Shown here in pieces: positions 46,701-51,300 of a stretch of 64,000 nucleotides of DNA; the first letter of the stretch is position 1, and every line of letters begins with the position of its first letter. The notes beneath the pieces are model-generated. The model ran no database searches. It saw only the letters and a program-made list of their open reading frames with translations, and had not been told where the DNA came from. The DNA is from Chrysemys picta bellii (taxonomy: Eukaryota; Chordata; Testudines; Emydidae), in NCBI RefSeq assembly GCF_011386835.1, contig NC_088800.1, positions 88,093,481-88,157,480 on the forward strand. The letters are read 5' to 3'. A program made the translations under genes and the position numbers.

Positions 46701-47881
46701 AGAATGCATACATTATATAGTGATTGTGCTGCCTGCCAGTACACTTACAAGGATTTGACAGATTCCTGATAAGATAAATAAATACTGAAGGCAGTTGTTC
46801 CCTGCTCTTTATTAAGGCTGTGATTCAGGAAAGCATGTAAGCAAGTGCTAAAGCCCACTGACATCACTATGACTTAAGCACATGCTTTAAGAGGGTTGTG
46901 GGGCAGGGGGAAGTGAGAAAAACACACACACCAGAGCTCTGAGAGAATAGATCTAATAGTAATTCATTTCTTCCTTTGCCTTGATACACTTGGTGTTGCT
47001 GCTACTGTTCTCCTTGTCAGGGATTGTTTGCTCGTCGGCGCCAATTATTGCTCACTGAAGGGCCCCATCTCTATTATGTGGATCCTGTCAACAAAGTTCT
47101 GAAAGGAGAAATTCCATGGTCACTAGAGCTGCGACCAGAAGCCAAGAATTTTAAGACCTTTTTTGTTCATACAGTAAGTGACTGACTATCTTTAGGGTTT
47201 TTCCCAAAAGTCTTAATAAAATTTTAATCAATTTTCTTTAATAAATTATTGGAAATGAAATTGGAACTTTTTGTTGATAGAAATGTTTTCATTGCCTGTG
47301 TACTACAAAGATTTTTAGAGTTATTCATGAATGCTAGGTTGCTGGTATTAGTGTGTTTTTATGAAAAGAGAGGATTGAAATTTTTTTAACAAAGAAATAT
47401 AAACTTTAAATGGATTGTGCGTGTTAGAAAGAAATGCTTCAAGAGTTTGATTTCATATTGGTCTCTTCAAAATAGTCAAAGCGCTCTTGCATATTGCAAC
47501 TGACTAAAATTGTGCCAATGACTTACTGTATCAGTTAATCAGTCTACATATCTTAAATGGAAAAATGTCATTTACCAACTGTACAGTTATCCAGAAATAA
47601 TGTACATTGCTGTATTATTACAATTGATATTAATTAATATGTTCCTGAACAGATTTATAATCATTTAATTCTGAATTAGTTTTCTTGCTACCAGTAGAAT
47701 ATTTGTGGGGTTTTTTTCTGTTTCTTGTTTTATTTGTTTTTGAAATAGTCATTAAACTATTATTTACTTGTAGCCTAACAGGACATATTACCTGATGGAC
47801 CCAAGTGGGAATGCTCATAAATGGTGCAAAAAGATACATGAAGTTTGGCGGCACAGATATCATCAGAATGCTGCTAAATAG
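729..47881 (+). CDS. PDPK1: PDPK1, 3-phosphoinositide-dependent protein kinase 1 (exons 2-14)
   Basis: Master AGC kinase that phosphorylates the activation loop of AKT, S6K, SGK, RSK and PKC; it acts in the cytosol and at PIP3-rich plasma membrane. Thirteen coding exons: 729-998, 6657-6699, 6962-7099, 9156-9300, 24610-24707, 27101-27176, 29476-29544, 30130-30226, 31020-31193, 42178-42392, 43410-43467, 47021-47173 and 47774-47881. They sum to 1644 nt (547 codons plus stop), all with GT/AG borders and compatible phases. Assuming 8 residues from exon 1, the protein is 555 aa (human 556). Kinase features in that numbering: ATP lysine 114, alphaC Glu133, HRD 206-208, DFG 226-228, activation-loop Ser244, PIF-pocket Lys118/Gln153/Leu158. 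A C-terminal PH domain starts near 458. The gene looks intact; introns are expanded by transposons. KCTD5 lies next downstream, as in human. Confidence 0.97.
1060..2750 (-). mobile_element. CR1-like LINE fragment (minus strand), interrupted by a Penelope-like terminus
   Basis: Reads as the reverse complement of a CR1 3' half. The 3' tail lies at the low-coordinate end (tcatagaaag...ggaccTcaagaggtcatctagtcc). A decayed reverse transcriptase frame runs 2210-1788 ([29 protein letters not shown], then the [12 protein letters not shown] region). The part at 2456-2750 continues the RT in reverse. A 90-bp insertion with a 14-bp target duplication sits at 2352-2441. Stops and frameshifts show it is dead. 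Confidence 0.8.
2352..2441 (+). mobile_element. Penelope-like terminal repeat, truncated, with hammerhead-like core
   Basis: Flanked by the 14-bp duplication TTACAAACTGATTA (2338-2351 and 2442-2455). It begins TGCATCCGAAGAAGTGGGC and ends in the CTCCTGTTCTTTTT tail. It contains a hammerhead-type core: CCGAAGA (2357-2363; consensus CUGANGA), a 6-bp stem II with loop tgta, GAAA (2381-2384) and a 3-bp stem III AGC/GCT closed by ttat. The same unit occurs at 18201-18423. Assignment to a Penelope-like (Neptune-type) element is from memory of turtle repeats. Confidence 0.55.
2825..3960. mobile_element. Non-autonomous TIR element, about 1.1 kb, TA target
   Basis: Left end TACAATAACTCTTCACTTAA is matched in inverted orientation by the right end TTAAGTGAGGAGTTACTGTA. 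TIR body is CANTAACTCYTCACTTAACGTTGT; the outermost TA fits a Tc1/mariner/pogo-type duplication. Inside: a T-run at 2950-2961, a (GA)n tract at 3388-3401, and a GC-rich block (3425-3715) that reappears inverted inside another element at 15225-15480. No transposase frame. Confidence 0.65.
3961..5350 (+). other. PDPK1 intron 1 continuation (separate from exon 3 region)
   Basis: Non-coding intron sequence between exon 2 and exon 3. Contains poly-A tract 4806-4817. I see no gene, RNA or clear repeat boundaries in it. Confidence 0.6.
5359..5768. mobile_element. hAT-type MITE with 8-bp target duplication
   Basis: TIRs TAGGGTTACCATA and TATGGTAACCCTA, flanked by the exact 8-bp duplication ATGTAGCA (5351-5358 and 5769-5776), the hAT signature. 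The interior is very GC-rich, which creates several spurious open frames. An internal inverted repeat (ggacatgtccggc, with aaaaagccggacatg) lies near the right end. Confidence 0.8.
6177..6205. repeat. (TTTA)n microsatellite
   Basis: About seven perfect TTTA units in the intron before exon 3. Confidence 0.9.
6398..6491. repeat. MITE-like fold-back fragment
   Basis: The sequence ttcagcaaaagacttaag ... gacttcagtgggacttaag ... cttaattgatttgctga is a degenerate palindrome around gacttcagtggga. A related palindrome occurs at 46815-46900. This is a common type of reptile MITE as I remember it; the family is not assigned. Confidence 0.45.
6657..6699 (+). CDS. PDPK1: PDPK1 exon 3
   Basis: 43-nt exon encoding [14 protein letters not shown] plus the first base of Ile113. 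Acceptor aaccag at 6651-6656, donor gtaagt at 6700. It covers strands beta2-beta3, just before the ATP-binding lysine. Confidence 0.96.
6962..7099 (+). CDS. PDPK1: PDPK1 exon 4: ATP lysine, alphaC helix, PIF pocket
   Basis: 138 nt. Encodes [14 protein letters not shown] onward: catalytic Lys114, alphaC Glu133 and PIF-pocket residues Lys118, Ile122, Gln153 and Leu158 (human 115/119/150/155). The reading [19 protein letters not shown] differs from human by His for Arg in MSRLDHP. Acceptor ttcaag; donor gtatcc at 7100 splits Tyr159. Confidence 0.96.
7576..7974. mobile_element. TIR element, TAGGGTTGCCA type (hAT-like MITE)
   Basis: Left TAGGGTTGCCAACTT and right TGGCAACTCTA are inverted, and each is followed inward by a gaaaaccgg motif (left 7600s, right 7950s). 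Resembles the hAT-type TAGGGTTGCCA repeats of reptiles. No clean 8-bp duplication is visible, so class is by TIR only. Confidence 0.6.
9156..9300 (+). CDS. PDPK1: PDPK1 exon 5: hinge to HRD
   Basis: 145 nt, [17 protein letters not shown] through LHGKGIIH and two bases of the HRD arginine (Arg207). Contains the hinge Ser-Tyr-Ala. Acceptor attcag (9150-9155), donor gtaagg at 9301. Confidence 0.96.
9513..10037. mobile_element. hAT-type MITE, 525 bp, 8-bp target duplication
   Basis: Perfect 10-bp TIR TAGAGCCCTG / CAGGGCTCTA flanked by CTTGTGAA at 9505-9512 and 10038-10045. Interior is low-complexity with a (GA)n run near 9878-9893. No coding capacity. Confidence 0.8.
10158..10468. mobile_element. 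Fold-back MITE, AGGGTATGTCTACAC type
   Basis: Ends AGGGTATGTCTACACAGC and GCTGTGTAGCCATACCCT form an 18-bp imperfect TIR. A second nested pair (atgtagacttctaggctcgag / ctcgagcccagaagtctacac) makes most of the element self-complementary. Superfamily not certain; a Harbinger-like origin is possible. Confidence 0.6.
13257..13443. mobile_element. Penelope-like palindromic terminus with hammerhead-like cores
   Basis: Inserted in DIRS A and flanked by the 12-bp duplication TGTTATTTTTCA (13245-13256, 13444-13455). Arms of about 52 bp are near-perfect inverted repeats (AAAAAGCAACAGAGGGTCC ... GGACCCTCTGTTGCTTTTT), followed by a single-sided tail (agactaacacggctacccc). The loop carries CTGAAGA (13318-13324) and GAAA (13343-13346) around a GTG/CAC stem II: a hammerhead-type core. 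Confidence 0.6.
14097..14247. repeat. Fold-back derived from a DIRS-like terminus, inside gag
   Basis: TTCTTCGAGAGATGTCCCTG ... CACTCCAGGTGTTGGTGC, then the inverse GCACCAACACCTGCAGTGGA ... GGGACACTCATCTCGAAGAA. The two roughly 60-bp arms meet in a short loop. The same terminal sequence occurs at both ends of element B (19139 and 23110 sides). It interrupts the gag-like frame: related coding sequence resumes at about 14250. Confidence 0.65.
14338..14991 (+). CDS. DIRS-like gag fragment (element A)
   Basis: Open frame of 217 codons inside element A. It includes [20 protein letters not shown], the [21 protein letters not shown] stretch and [19 protein letters not shown], which I associate with the putative gag of turtle/amphibian DIRS elements. 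The corresponding region of element C is at about 34.8-35.2 kb. Gag function is inferred from position; I know no characterised domain. The downstream continuation is broken by the MITE at 15162. Confidence 0.5.
   Translation: MVQEDSQSQGHLALPFNKVILAAAKELWQPPASVVATSKKTDHKCQVLPKKFEYFFAHLIPLSLMVTSTHKCPNNVPPPKLTPRKKEPKKMDLLVRKVYSLASPQMQISNYQALMAKYNFLQKNRVMQLNKKLLHDIKKELSNVAIEGCTSCQRQLFKHHLDYSDPAARSIASAVLTIHRSLLQLAGFPKEVQTVIRDLPFEGLDLFSLRTDEALHT
15162..16545. mobile_element. hAT-like MITE, GTTCCCTCTAA TIR, 1.4 kb
   Basis: Left CTAAGTTCCCTCTAAGC and right TTAGAGGGAACATTG are inverted. The right side also has the familiar gcacataacaaaattcattccgcacatg segment. It splits the gag/pol region of DIRS A. 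Part of its interior (15225-15480) is the inverted homologue of 3425-3715. No 8-bp duplication found by eye. Confidence 0.6.
16602..17250 (+). pseudogene. DIRS A reverse transcriptase/RNase H remnant
   Basis: Frame at 16682-16912 reads [20 protein letters not shown] and LDLMSL, matching the start of DIRS RT (element B has the homologous GAIEPVP region at 19850). It then jumps straight to RNase H-like sequence ([32 protein letters not shown]) at 17049-17252. The catalytic RT core is therefore deleted. Confidence 0.5.
17640..18800 (+). pseudogene. DIRS A tyrosine recombinase remnant
   Basis: Degenerate translation includes [20 protein letters not shown] and, after the Penelope-like insertion (18201-18423), a [20 protein letters not shown] segment in shifted frames (18690-18790). 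These are C-terminal motifs of DIRS recombinases as seen in element B. Non-functional. Confidence 0.5.
18201..18423. mobile_element. Penelope-like perfect palindrome with two opposing hammerhead-like cores
   Basis: Flanked by the exact 14-bp duplication TCATTTTAACTGAT (18187-18200, 18424-18437). Arms of about 80 bp are almost perfectly complementary around GGATATGCATCC (about 18287-18298). The right arm then extends through agactaacacggctgctact. Each strand carries CCGAAGA-(stem II)-GAAA; on + these are 18296-18302 and 18320-18323. The right arm is nearly identical to 2352-2441. Confidence 0.65.
18829..19035. mobile_element. Tigger/pogo-like MITE, TA target
   Basis: CAGGCGAGTC...GACAGACCTG bracketed by TA (18827-18828, 19036-19037). 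Interior has the gcgtaaagcgaaaacc / gcgtaaagctgaaatcg inverted motifs typical of pogo-derived MITEs. Inserted near the 3' end of DIRS A. Confidence 0.65.
19640..20480 (+). pseudogene. DIRS B reverse transcriptase, degraded
   Basis: Frames at 19653-19871 and onward give [25 protein letters not shown] and, shifted, the [17 protein letters not shown] segment near 19980-20000. The YxDD catalytic site appears lost: the corresponding stretch near 20222 is interrupted by stops. Confidence 0.6.
20500..20960 (+). pseudogene. DIRS B RNase H-like region
   Basis: 118-codon frame at 20500-20856: [44 protein letters not shown], and the [13 protein letters not shown] motif with the RNase H aspartate, then [14 protein letters not shown] frameshifted [13 protein letters not shown] follows at 20837. 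This order (RT, RNase H, then recombinase) is DIRS-like. Confidence 0.65.
21440..22310 (+). pseudogene. DIRS B tyrosine recombinase, degraded
   Basis: Shifting frames give [45 protein letters not shown], then the [14 protein letters not shown] region and finally [19 protein letters not shown] at 22230-22290. The R...HxxR...Y layout of YR enzymes can be followed only in part. Multiple frameshifts. Confidence 0.55.
22464..22844 (+). mobile_element. Solo LTR with 5-bp target duplication
   Basis: Begins TGTGACAGGG and ends CCTCTTACA; TG...CA borders with the duplication TGCAG at 22459-22463 and 22845-22849. Contains a TATA-like ccataaaagcc and a polyadenylation-like aaataaactg, the expected LTR regulatory pair. 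It has no internal region, so it is a recombined solo LTR of an endogenous retrovirus or LTR retrotransposon, younger than DIRS B. Confidence 0.75.
23150..23455. repeat. DIRS-derived fold-back (termini only)
   Basis: TTCTTCAAGATGCTTTTGTC...GGATCCCATGACC at the left is matched inverted by CAACAGTGGGATCTGTATGG ... CATCTCAAAGAAC at the right (23393-23432), with about 210 bp of non-coding DNA between. It looks like a deletion derivative keeping only the two termini of an A-type DIRS copy. Confidence 0.6.
23456..24609 (+). other. PDPK1 intron sequence before exon 6
   Basis: Ordinary AT-rich intron. Ends in a pyrimidine tract with acceptor tttttcag at 24602-24609. Open frames here have no recognisable motif. 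Confidence 0.6.
24610..24707 (+). CDS. PDPK1: PDPK1 exon 6: catalytic loop and DFG
   Basis: 98 nt completing the HRD Arg207, then [20 protein letters not shown] and [12 protein letters not shown]. Catalytic Asp208, Asn213 and DFG Asp226 are present. Donor gtatgc at 24708. Confidence 0.97.
25488..25893. mobile_element. Long-armed fold-back element, family unknown
   Basis: A left arm of about 110 bp (tataccctat ... cacaaactacatttaaccaat ... ttgtttttctggtagtatgg) is inverted in the right arm (ccatactactagaaaaacaa ... attggttaaatgtagtttgtg ... gggtata). The spacer of about 140 bp has no gene. Preceded by a GT/TA-rich microsatellite (25435-25475). Superfamily not assigned. Confidence 0.65.
25894..27100 (+). 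other. PDPK1 intron before exon 7
   Basis: Non-coding. A block at about 26450-26850 (gggccaagattctccaa onward) may be an old repeat but I cannot define ends. Acceptor tttctcccag at 27091-27100. Confidence 0.5.
27101..27176 (+). CDS. PDPK1: PDPK1 exon 7: activation segment
   Basis: 76 nt: (A)[17 protein letters not shown] then TEKSACK. Ser244 matches human Ser241, the trans-autophosphorylation site, and SPE matches the APE position. Donor gtaagt at 27177. Confidence 0.97.
27177..28463 (+). other. PDPK1 intron before the TIR element
   Basis: Non-coding. No recognised gene or repeat boundaries. The minus-strand open frame over 27963-28433 has no family motif. A C-run precedes 28495. Confidence 0.5.
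28464..29176. mobile_element. Tigger/pogo-like MITE containing a nested LTR
   Basis: Left CAGACCGCCCC and right GGGAGCGTCTG, bracketed by TA (28462-28463, 29177-29178). Internal gacttacgcagtcgttccg and gcgtaagttgggtcttgc pair across the LTR insertion (28571 to about 29125). Confidence 0.6.
28571..29125 (+). mobile_element. Solo LTR-like repeat (TGTCATAAAC type), nested
   Basis: Starts TGTCATAAACATACAGC and runs through ggcacctgaccaaaaggacc, accctgtaaaattacc and gggtctggtctgtgctcacc, a repeat I remember as a common turtle LTR. It lies inside the TIR element 28464-29176, so it is the younger insertion. The right border and target duplication are unclear. Confidence 0.5.
29476..29544 (+). CDS. 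PDPK1: PDPK1 exon 8
   Basis: 69 nt encoding [20 protein letters not shown] and RAG; the aspartate of SDLWALG anchors helix alphaF. Acceptor tttaaag, donor gtaaga at 29545. Confidence 0.97.
29659..30001. mobile_element. TIR MITE, GGGCYAGATT type
   Basis: Left TTAGGGCTAGATTGTGC and right AGAATCTGGCCCTTAA are inverted at the ends. No coding capacity; target duplication ambiguous (TTA/TTAA-like). Confidence 0.45.
30130..30226 (+). CDS. PDPK1: PDPK1 exon 9
   Basis: 97 nt: [20 protein letters not shown] then [12 protein letters not shown]. Acceptor cttgcag, donor gtaaat at 30227. Confidence 0.97.
30227..31019 (+). other. PDPK1 intron between exons 9 and 10
   Basis: AT-rich intron without recognised repeats; acceptor cttatccag ends at 31019. 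Confidence 0.7.
31020..31193 (+). CDS. PDPK1: PDPK1 exon 10: kinase C-lobe end
   Basis: 174 nt, 58 codons in phase 0: [54 protein letters not shown] and N. Closes the kinase domain and starts the linker. Donor gtaagt at 31194. Confidence 0.97.
31337..31790. repeat. Fold-back MITE-like repeat
   Basis: tttggaaatgttgccatga (31470s) is inverted as catggcagcatttccaaa (31650s), and ttttcagctgaaaactg recurs in ctgctgaaaaactgg. The centre holds actacatctcccatt/gcatcatag motifs seen in many reptile MITEs. Ends are approximate. Confidence 0.45.
33252..35210 (+). pseudogene. DIRS C gag-like region
   Basis: Several overlapping frames. The longest (34043-34567) includes [20 protein letters not shown] then [13 protein letters not shown], like the segment before the gag block of element A. 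The [24 protein letters not shown] stretch follows at about 35100. Serine/proline-rich with lysine-glutamate patches upstream. Frameshifted. Confidence 0.5.
35597..36957 (+). pseudogene. DIRS C reverse transcriptase and RNase H
   Basis: Frame 35946-36152 carries [17 protein letters not shown] with the YVDD catalytic box, then [13 protein letters not shown]. Downstream frames show ILPTDAS (36520s), [20 protein letters not shown], then the [17 protein letters not shown] region (RNase H aspartates). Stops and shifts separate the pieces. Confidence 0.65.
36958..37283 (-). mobile_element. CR1 3'-end fragment (minus strand)
   Basis: ataagaacggccatagtggg ... cagtatcttgtcttccaaca ... gacaccatccctgcccatcc ... 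ttccacaggttgactgggcg is the reverse complement of the highly repeated chelonian CR1 3' region. It truncates DIRS C. Confidence 0.7.
37284..38110 (+). mobile_element. Possible CR1 5'-region remnant
   Basis: An 88-codon frame at 37473-37736 ([15 protein letters not shown] ... [19 protein letters not shown] ... ITRSRGREL) has a coiled-coil-like, Arg/Glu-rich composition similar to CR1 ORF1 as I remember it. The purine-rich sequence to about 38110 may continue it. Weak evidence; it could be unrelated. Confidence 0.3.
38644..38865. mobile_element. Second-family Penelope-like palindrome with hammerhead-like core
   Basis: Flanked by TTGAGAAGTTTTATG (38629-38643) and TTGAGAAGTTTATG (38866-38879). 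Left arm ggtagtatcttttattgggc and right arm ccaataaaagatattacc are inverted. The loop contains CTGAAGA (38768-38774), a GAGCT/AGCTT stem and GAAA (38792-38795), then AGC-taa-GCT. A distinct sequence family from 13257/18201 but the same architecture. Confidence 0.55.
39300..40370 (-). mobile_element. CR1 LINE 3' portion (minus strand)
   Basis: Reverse-complement CR1. The 3' end at about 39300 is tagaatcataaaatatcagg followed by ggaagagacctcaggaggtcatctag. RT fragments on the minus strand: 40241-40035 ([19 protein letters not shown]...[11 protein letters not shown]) and 40025-39618 ([18 protein letters not shown]...[19 protein letters not shown]). Only a few disruptions, so relatively young. 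Confidence 0.85.
40757..40780. repeat. (GA)n microsatellite
   Basis: About 12 GA units beside the first tRNA-like module. Confidence 0.9.
41425..42177 (+). other. PDPK1 intron before exon 11
   Basis: AT-rich, no recognised repeats; ends in acceptor ttctttag (42177). Confidence 0.6.
42178..42392 (+). CDS. PDPK1: PDPK1 exon 11: linker
   Basis: 215 nt: [19 protein letters not shown]..., the [20 protein letters not shown] segment and [17 protein letters not shown]. The serine-rich stretch between is the most divergent part against human. Donor gtaagg at 42393. Confidence 0.96.
42611..42650. repeat. (GT)n and (TA)n microsatellite
   Basis: gtgtgtgt tract followed by atatatatata in the intron after exon 11. 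Confidence 0.85.
42977..43176. mobile_element. Tigger/pogo-like MITE (CACCTCTACCCC TIR), copy 1
   Basis: CACCTCTACCCCGATATAA ... TTATATCGGGATAGAGGTG bracketed by TA (42975-42976, 43177-43178). About 200 bp, 20-bp TIR. The same family occurs at 56233-56433 in the other orientation. Confidence 0.8.
43410..43467 (+). CDS. PDPK1: PDPK1 exon 12: PH domain start
   Basis: 58 nt: (W)[19 protein letters not shown]. Lys467/Arg468/Lys469 correspond to the basic PIP3-binding stretch (human 465-467). Acceptor cttgttag, donor gtaagt. Confidence 0.96.
43468..44300 (+). other. PDPK1 intron after exon 12
   Basis: Non-coding; poly-A tract at 43680-43689. No recognised repeats. Confidence 0.6.
44307..45493 (-). 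mobile_element. LTR-like repeat, 1.19 kb, 6-bp duplication
   Basis: Flanked by GAGGTT at 44301-44306 and 45494-45499. On the minus strand it starts GTGACACTGTACCCC and includes aaatacatcataattatgc, and ends near gggaacccatag. I remember this as a chelonian LTR-type repeat, but clean TG...CA borders are missing, so the class is tentative. Confidence 0.5.
45955..46533 (+). mobile_element. CR1 fragment (plus strand), internally deleted
   Basis: RT piece: ggcaattacaggctggtatg ... caacatggcttttgtaaagg ... ccaatctgttagaattcttt, then a jump to the CR1 3' region (gaggataggtccatcaacag ... ctggtactgaccactgtcag ... gtgtggccattcttatg). An (AC)n run at 45921-45934 precedes it. Confidence 0.75.
46815..46900. 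repeat. MITE-like palindrome fragment
   Basis: gattcaggaaagcatgtaagcaagtgctaaagcccactgac ... gacttaagcacatgcttt; related to 6398-6491. Confidence 0.4.
47021..47173 (+). CDS. PDPK1: PDPK1 exon 13: PH domain core
   Basis: 153 nt, phase 0: [51 protein letters not shown]. The three arginines 474-476 match human 472-474 in the phosphoinositide site. Donor gtaagt at 47174. Confidence 0.97.
47174..47773 (+). other. PDPK1 intron 13
   Basis: 600-bp AT-rich intron, no repeats recognised; acceptor acttgtag at 47766-47773. Confidence 0.75.
47774..47881 (+). CDS. PDPK1: PDPK1 exon 14 and stop
   Basis: 108 nt: [35 protein letters not shown], stop TAG 47879-47881. The C-terminus is about three residues shorter than human and diverges in its last ten positions. 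Confidence 0.97.
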   Translation, partial: PNRTYYLMDPSGNAHKWCKKIHEVWRHRYHQNAAK

Positions 47882-48360
47882 TAAAGCTCATCCAAAATGT
47901 CCCAGTCTCCCTACTTGCTGCTAGAACTCCATGTGCAGCCGATCAGAGGAATCTTCCCAACCCATCTATGATCCATCTCAAGGGGAAGCATATGTCTGAA
48001 ATATTTTGTTTTTTTTAAAAACGACAAACACAAATGGAATTCAGGGTCGCTTTGCTTGCTCTTTGTGCTTCTGTTAAGGCTTCCACATGCATATCGTTGA
48101 AGTGAGGATCTTGCTTTTGTGCACTTCAGCTCTATTTCTGCTGCAAACTAATGGATAGACTTTGCATTACCAGCTTCATTTAAGATCAGTTAAAACTGAT
48201 CTACACGCATACACCCCAGATCATGTACCAGTCCTACACTTTATGGGGCTGGGATTATTTCTGTGACTTTCAGATGATCATTAAACTGTATTTCATCAGG
48301 GAGCTTTTAAATGCTTCTGCTGAGGTGTAACCAGCACCTCCTCTCTACTTTCCTCCTTCC

Positions 48361-48392
<32 letters not shown>

Positions 48393-51300
48393 TCTTTTCT
48401 AACTGGTATCTGGCATTTGCAGTCAGGTCAGTTGCACCCTTGCATAACTCCTAATATAATTCTGGTTGCAGGATTTCCGTGGTACTTATTATAATTATGT
48501 GAGTAAATCAGATGTATGTGTCTGGCAGTCAGACACCGATGATACAGGTTGTAAGAAAGTAAAATGCTGAACGTGGCACTGAAATTTCTAAAATTGAAAT
48601 TTTGGCTTTTGAAGTTCATAAAATTTTAAACAAGGAATTTTAATTTGATGCATTTACAAGTTTAATCAAGGAACAATAAACTTACCAGCATGCTTTTAAT
48701 TAATACTAACTAAATTAAATTAACCAGTTAGTATAAAATGTTACTATTGAGGTAGTAATTAGACTCTTCAGCTTTTCAGGAGATGAGGGCAAGTAGCTTT
48801 CTTTCCAGGGTATGCATGTACTGTGCATTTTAGTGGGGCCAACCTATTTACTTGGGTAGAGAAGGAAGAGTGAAAACTTTGATGTACAATTGATGACTTG
48901 ATTTGTCTCTTTGTATAATGAGGTGTACAAATATTCTTGTCCTGGTCATTGGCCAAACAACTTGCAGACCTTTTAGCAATTCTGAAAATATTTTAAACCA
49001 TTTAAATACAATAAGCTTATACACTAATCTGAATAGTTGGAAGTTCAAATGAAAATGTTGACTCAAAGGAGAAAATGTATGGTACTCTAGTCATATCTAT
49101 AAATGTTTGTTTCATATCGGTCTGCTTCATCCTTTTCAAATTAAATTGTTGTGGTCAAACATTTCCTGTGACACAGCAAAGACTTTGCTTTGTACATGTT
49201 AAAAGTAACTTCTCTAATAGTGTTTTCCATATATCTGTGCTTCTGGGTAACCAGATCCCCTGGAAAGAGCATGCCTATGCCTGGACAAAGACATTCCTCC
49301 CTCATGTCTAAAGCAGTATAAATACCACATCTATTCACTCATCCATTTTCAGAAATCTCTCATTTTTGCTCCTTTTCCACTTCAATTGTTTTTGTACAAA
49401 GTACTTCTCTCCCCACCACCCCCAGTCTCCCTCAAAGGAAGATCACCCTGCTGTTGTGTCAAGCCCATTGGTGGATTCCATATTTGTGGTTAGTCTGAAT
49501 GTCCTAGAAGTAACCAAGGAATGCTAGATTTTCCATATGCACCTAAAGAGGCCTGTTGTGTAACAGTTCAATATGTCAATATGTAGAGTCTGATTAAGTT
49601 GCTACTTTCCTCCTAATTGTTTTTGAAGAAGTACCAGTGTGTAGTTAGATCCTGTAGAAAAGAATCCACACCAATACTCTACAACAAATTCACTAACATG
49701 CATGGTCATATTTTTGCGGGGAGGATGAGGGCGTACAGTGCCTCACAGGCTCCTGGCATAAAGGGAAAAGTAGAGGACATTCCTCCTGTTAAAATCAGAT
49801 GCTAGTCTGAAAGTAACTTCACCCCTACTCCAAAGGCAAACCACTTGCCACTAAGTTCTTAAAGTAACACAGGACTCCTACAATTATATTAACTCCATAG
49901 CCAACATCACAGCCAAGATAATACAGTATTGCTTTTTTTGAGTTTGTGGCAATGGATACCTGTTAGTACCAAACTATCCACGTCACCTGTATGTCAACTC
50001 TATCTGAGGCAGTGCAGCAGGTTCTGGATTACAAGTCTGTAGCACTGCGCTATAGGCAGGTACTATTCTTGCCTTCTGTAGAAGAGCTTGGTCGTGGTGG
50101 AGCTGTACAGCAGCTCAAACATATTTACTGCTGTTACTTTAAGTGTGGCATCTCCAAGCAAAACACAGCTTTGCAAAGTGGTGGCTTGTTACGGAGTTTA
50201 GCAATGATTCCACTAATTTGAACAGAGGCTAGAATAGCATCCATAAACTTATTTATTTCCGCTGATTACATGATCCTGTTCTTTCTCTAAACACATTTTC
50301 TGTAACATCAAATAGTTTAGCAACCCCTCTTGTCATTCAGAAATATCTTTTCCTCTTTCTGCCCACTGTTTTTTTTTTTTTTTAAACTGTCCCTATAACA
50401 TCTGATCCTGCACACACACTACTTTCACCCAAAGAAGGTCTCTTGTGAAAGAAAGCAAGAATGATTGCAGTCATTGCTGTGTAGATAGTAAATGTGAGAG
50501 TCTGCAAAGTTGGGTGTTTGCATTGTGGGGTACTTTGCTCTTTTAAAAATTACAGTATTGCAGTTAGAAACTTCTCCAGGCGGACTCCTGCACTAAGCTC
50601 TGTCTCCTCTGCATATTCATGTTCCTCGTTATTAAGCCATGCTCAGCAGGTAGGGTTATGGCCCATGAAAAAAACTGAGTAGTTTTAGCTATTATTCTCT
50701 ATCTAGAACAAGTTACAATATTGAGCACTACCTTCTATAGTAGGCAAAACCTCACAAAAAACAAAATCGGCTTCCAAAAAATGTTGTTTTCATTCTACTT
50801 TTTTTCTCAGATTATTTGGACTCAGTCCAAAACGTAATTCACAAACCTTCACTGAGGAATGGACTCCTTTTGCAGTGGAAGGGGGCAAAAGCTGAGCCAG
50901 AGGCTTGCCGTCCTTAATCTCTGCTTTATTGGAGGAGAGCAAGTCAAGTGAAACTACTTCATCCCCATGTTTCCCCTCCAGTGAAGAGGAGAATAGGCTA
51001 GAAAAGGCTGCTCCTTGCTGTTGCACTTGGAGGAGGGGACCAAAACTATTCTGGGCGAGGCTTCCCCCAGTCACTTTTCTGTGACGAGGGGTATGCTAGT
51101 GGAAGATTTATACTATGGGAGGATAAGGCAAAGGCTGTCATGTGGAATGGGTAAAGTCCACGTGCATGCTGCTTATCAGGAAGTGCTATGTACTATGGTG
51201 GAGTGGTTCCTGCATTGGATAAGTATATCTCAGTGTAGGGATGTCCTCGTGGACAAAGCAGTTGAATGCCTTGTGTGGGAGCACACTCAGCCATTCATGA

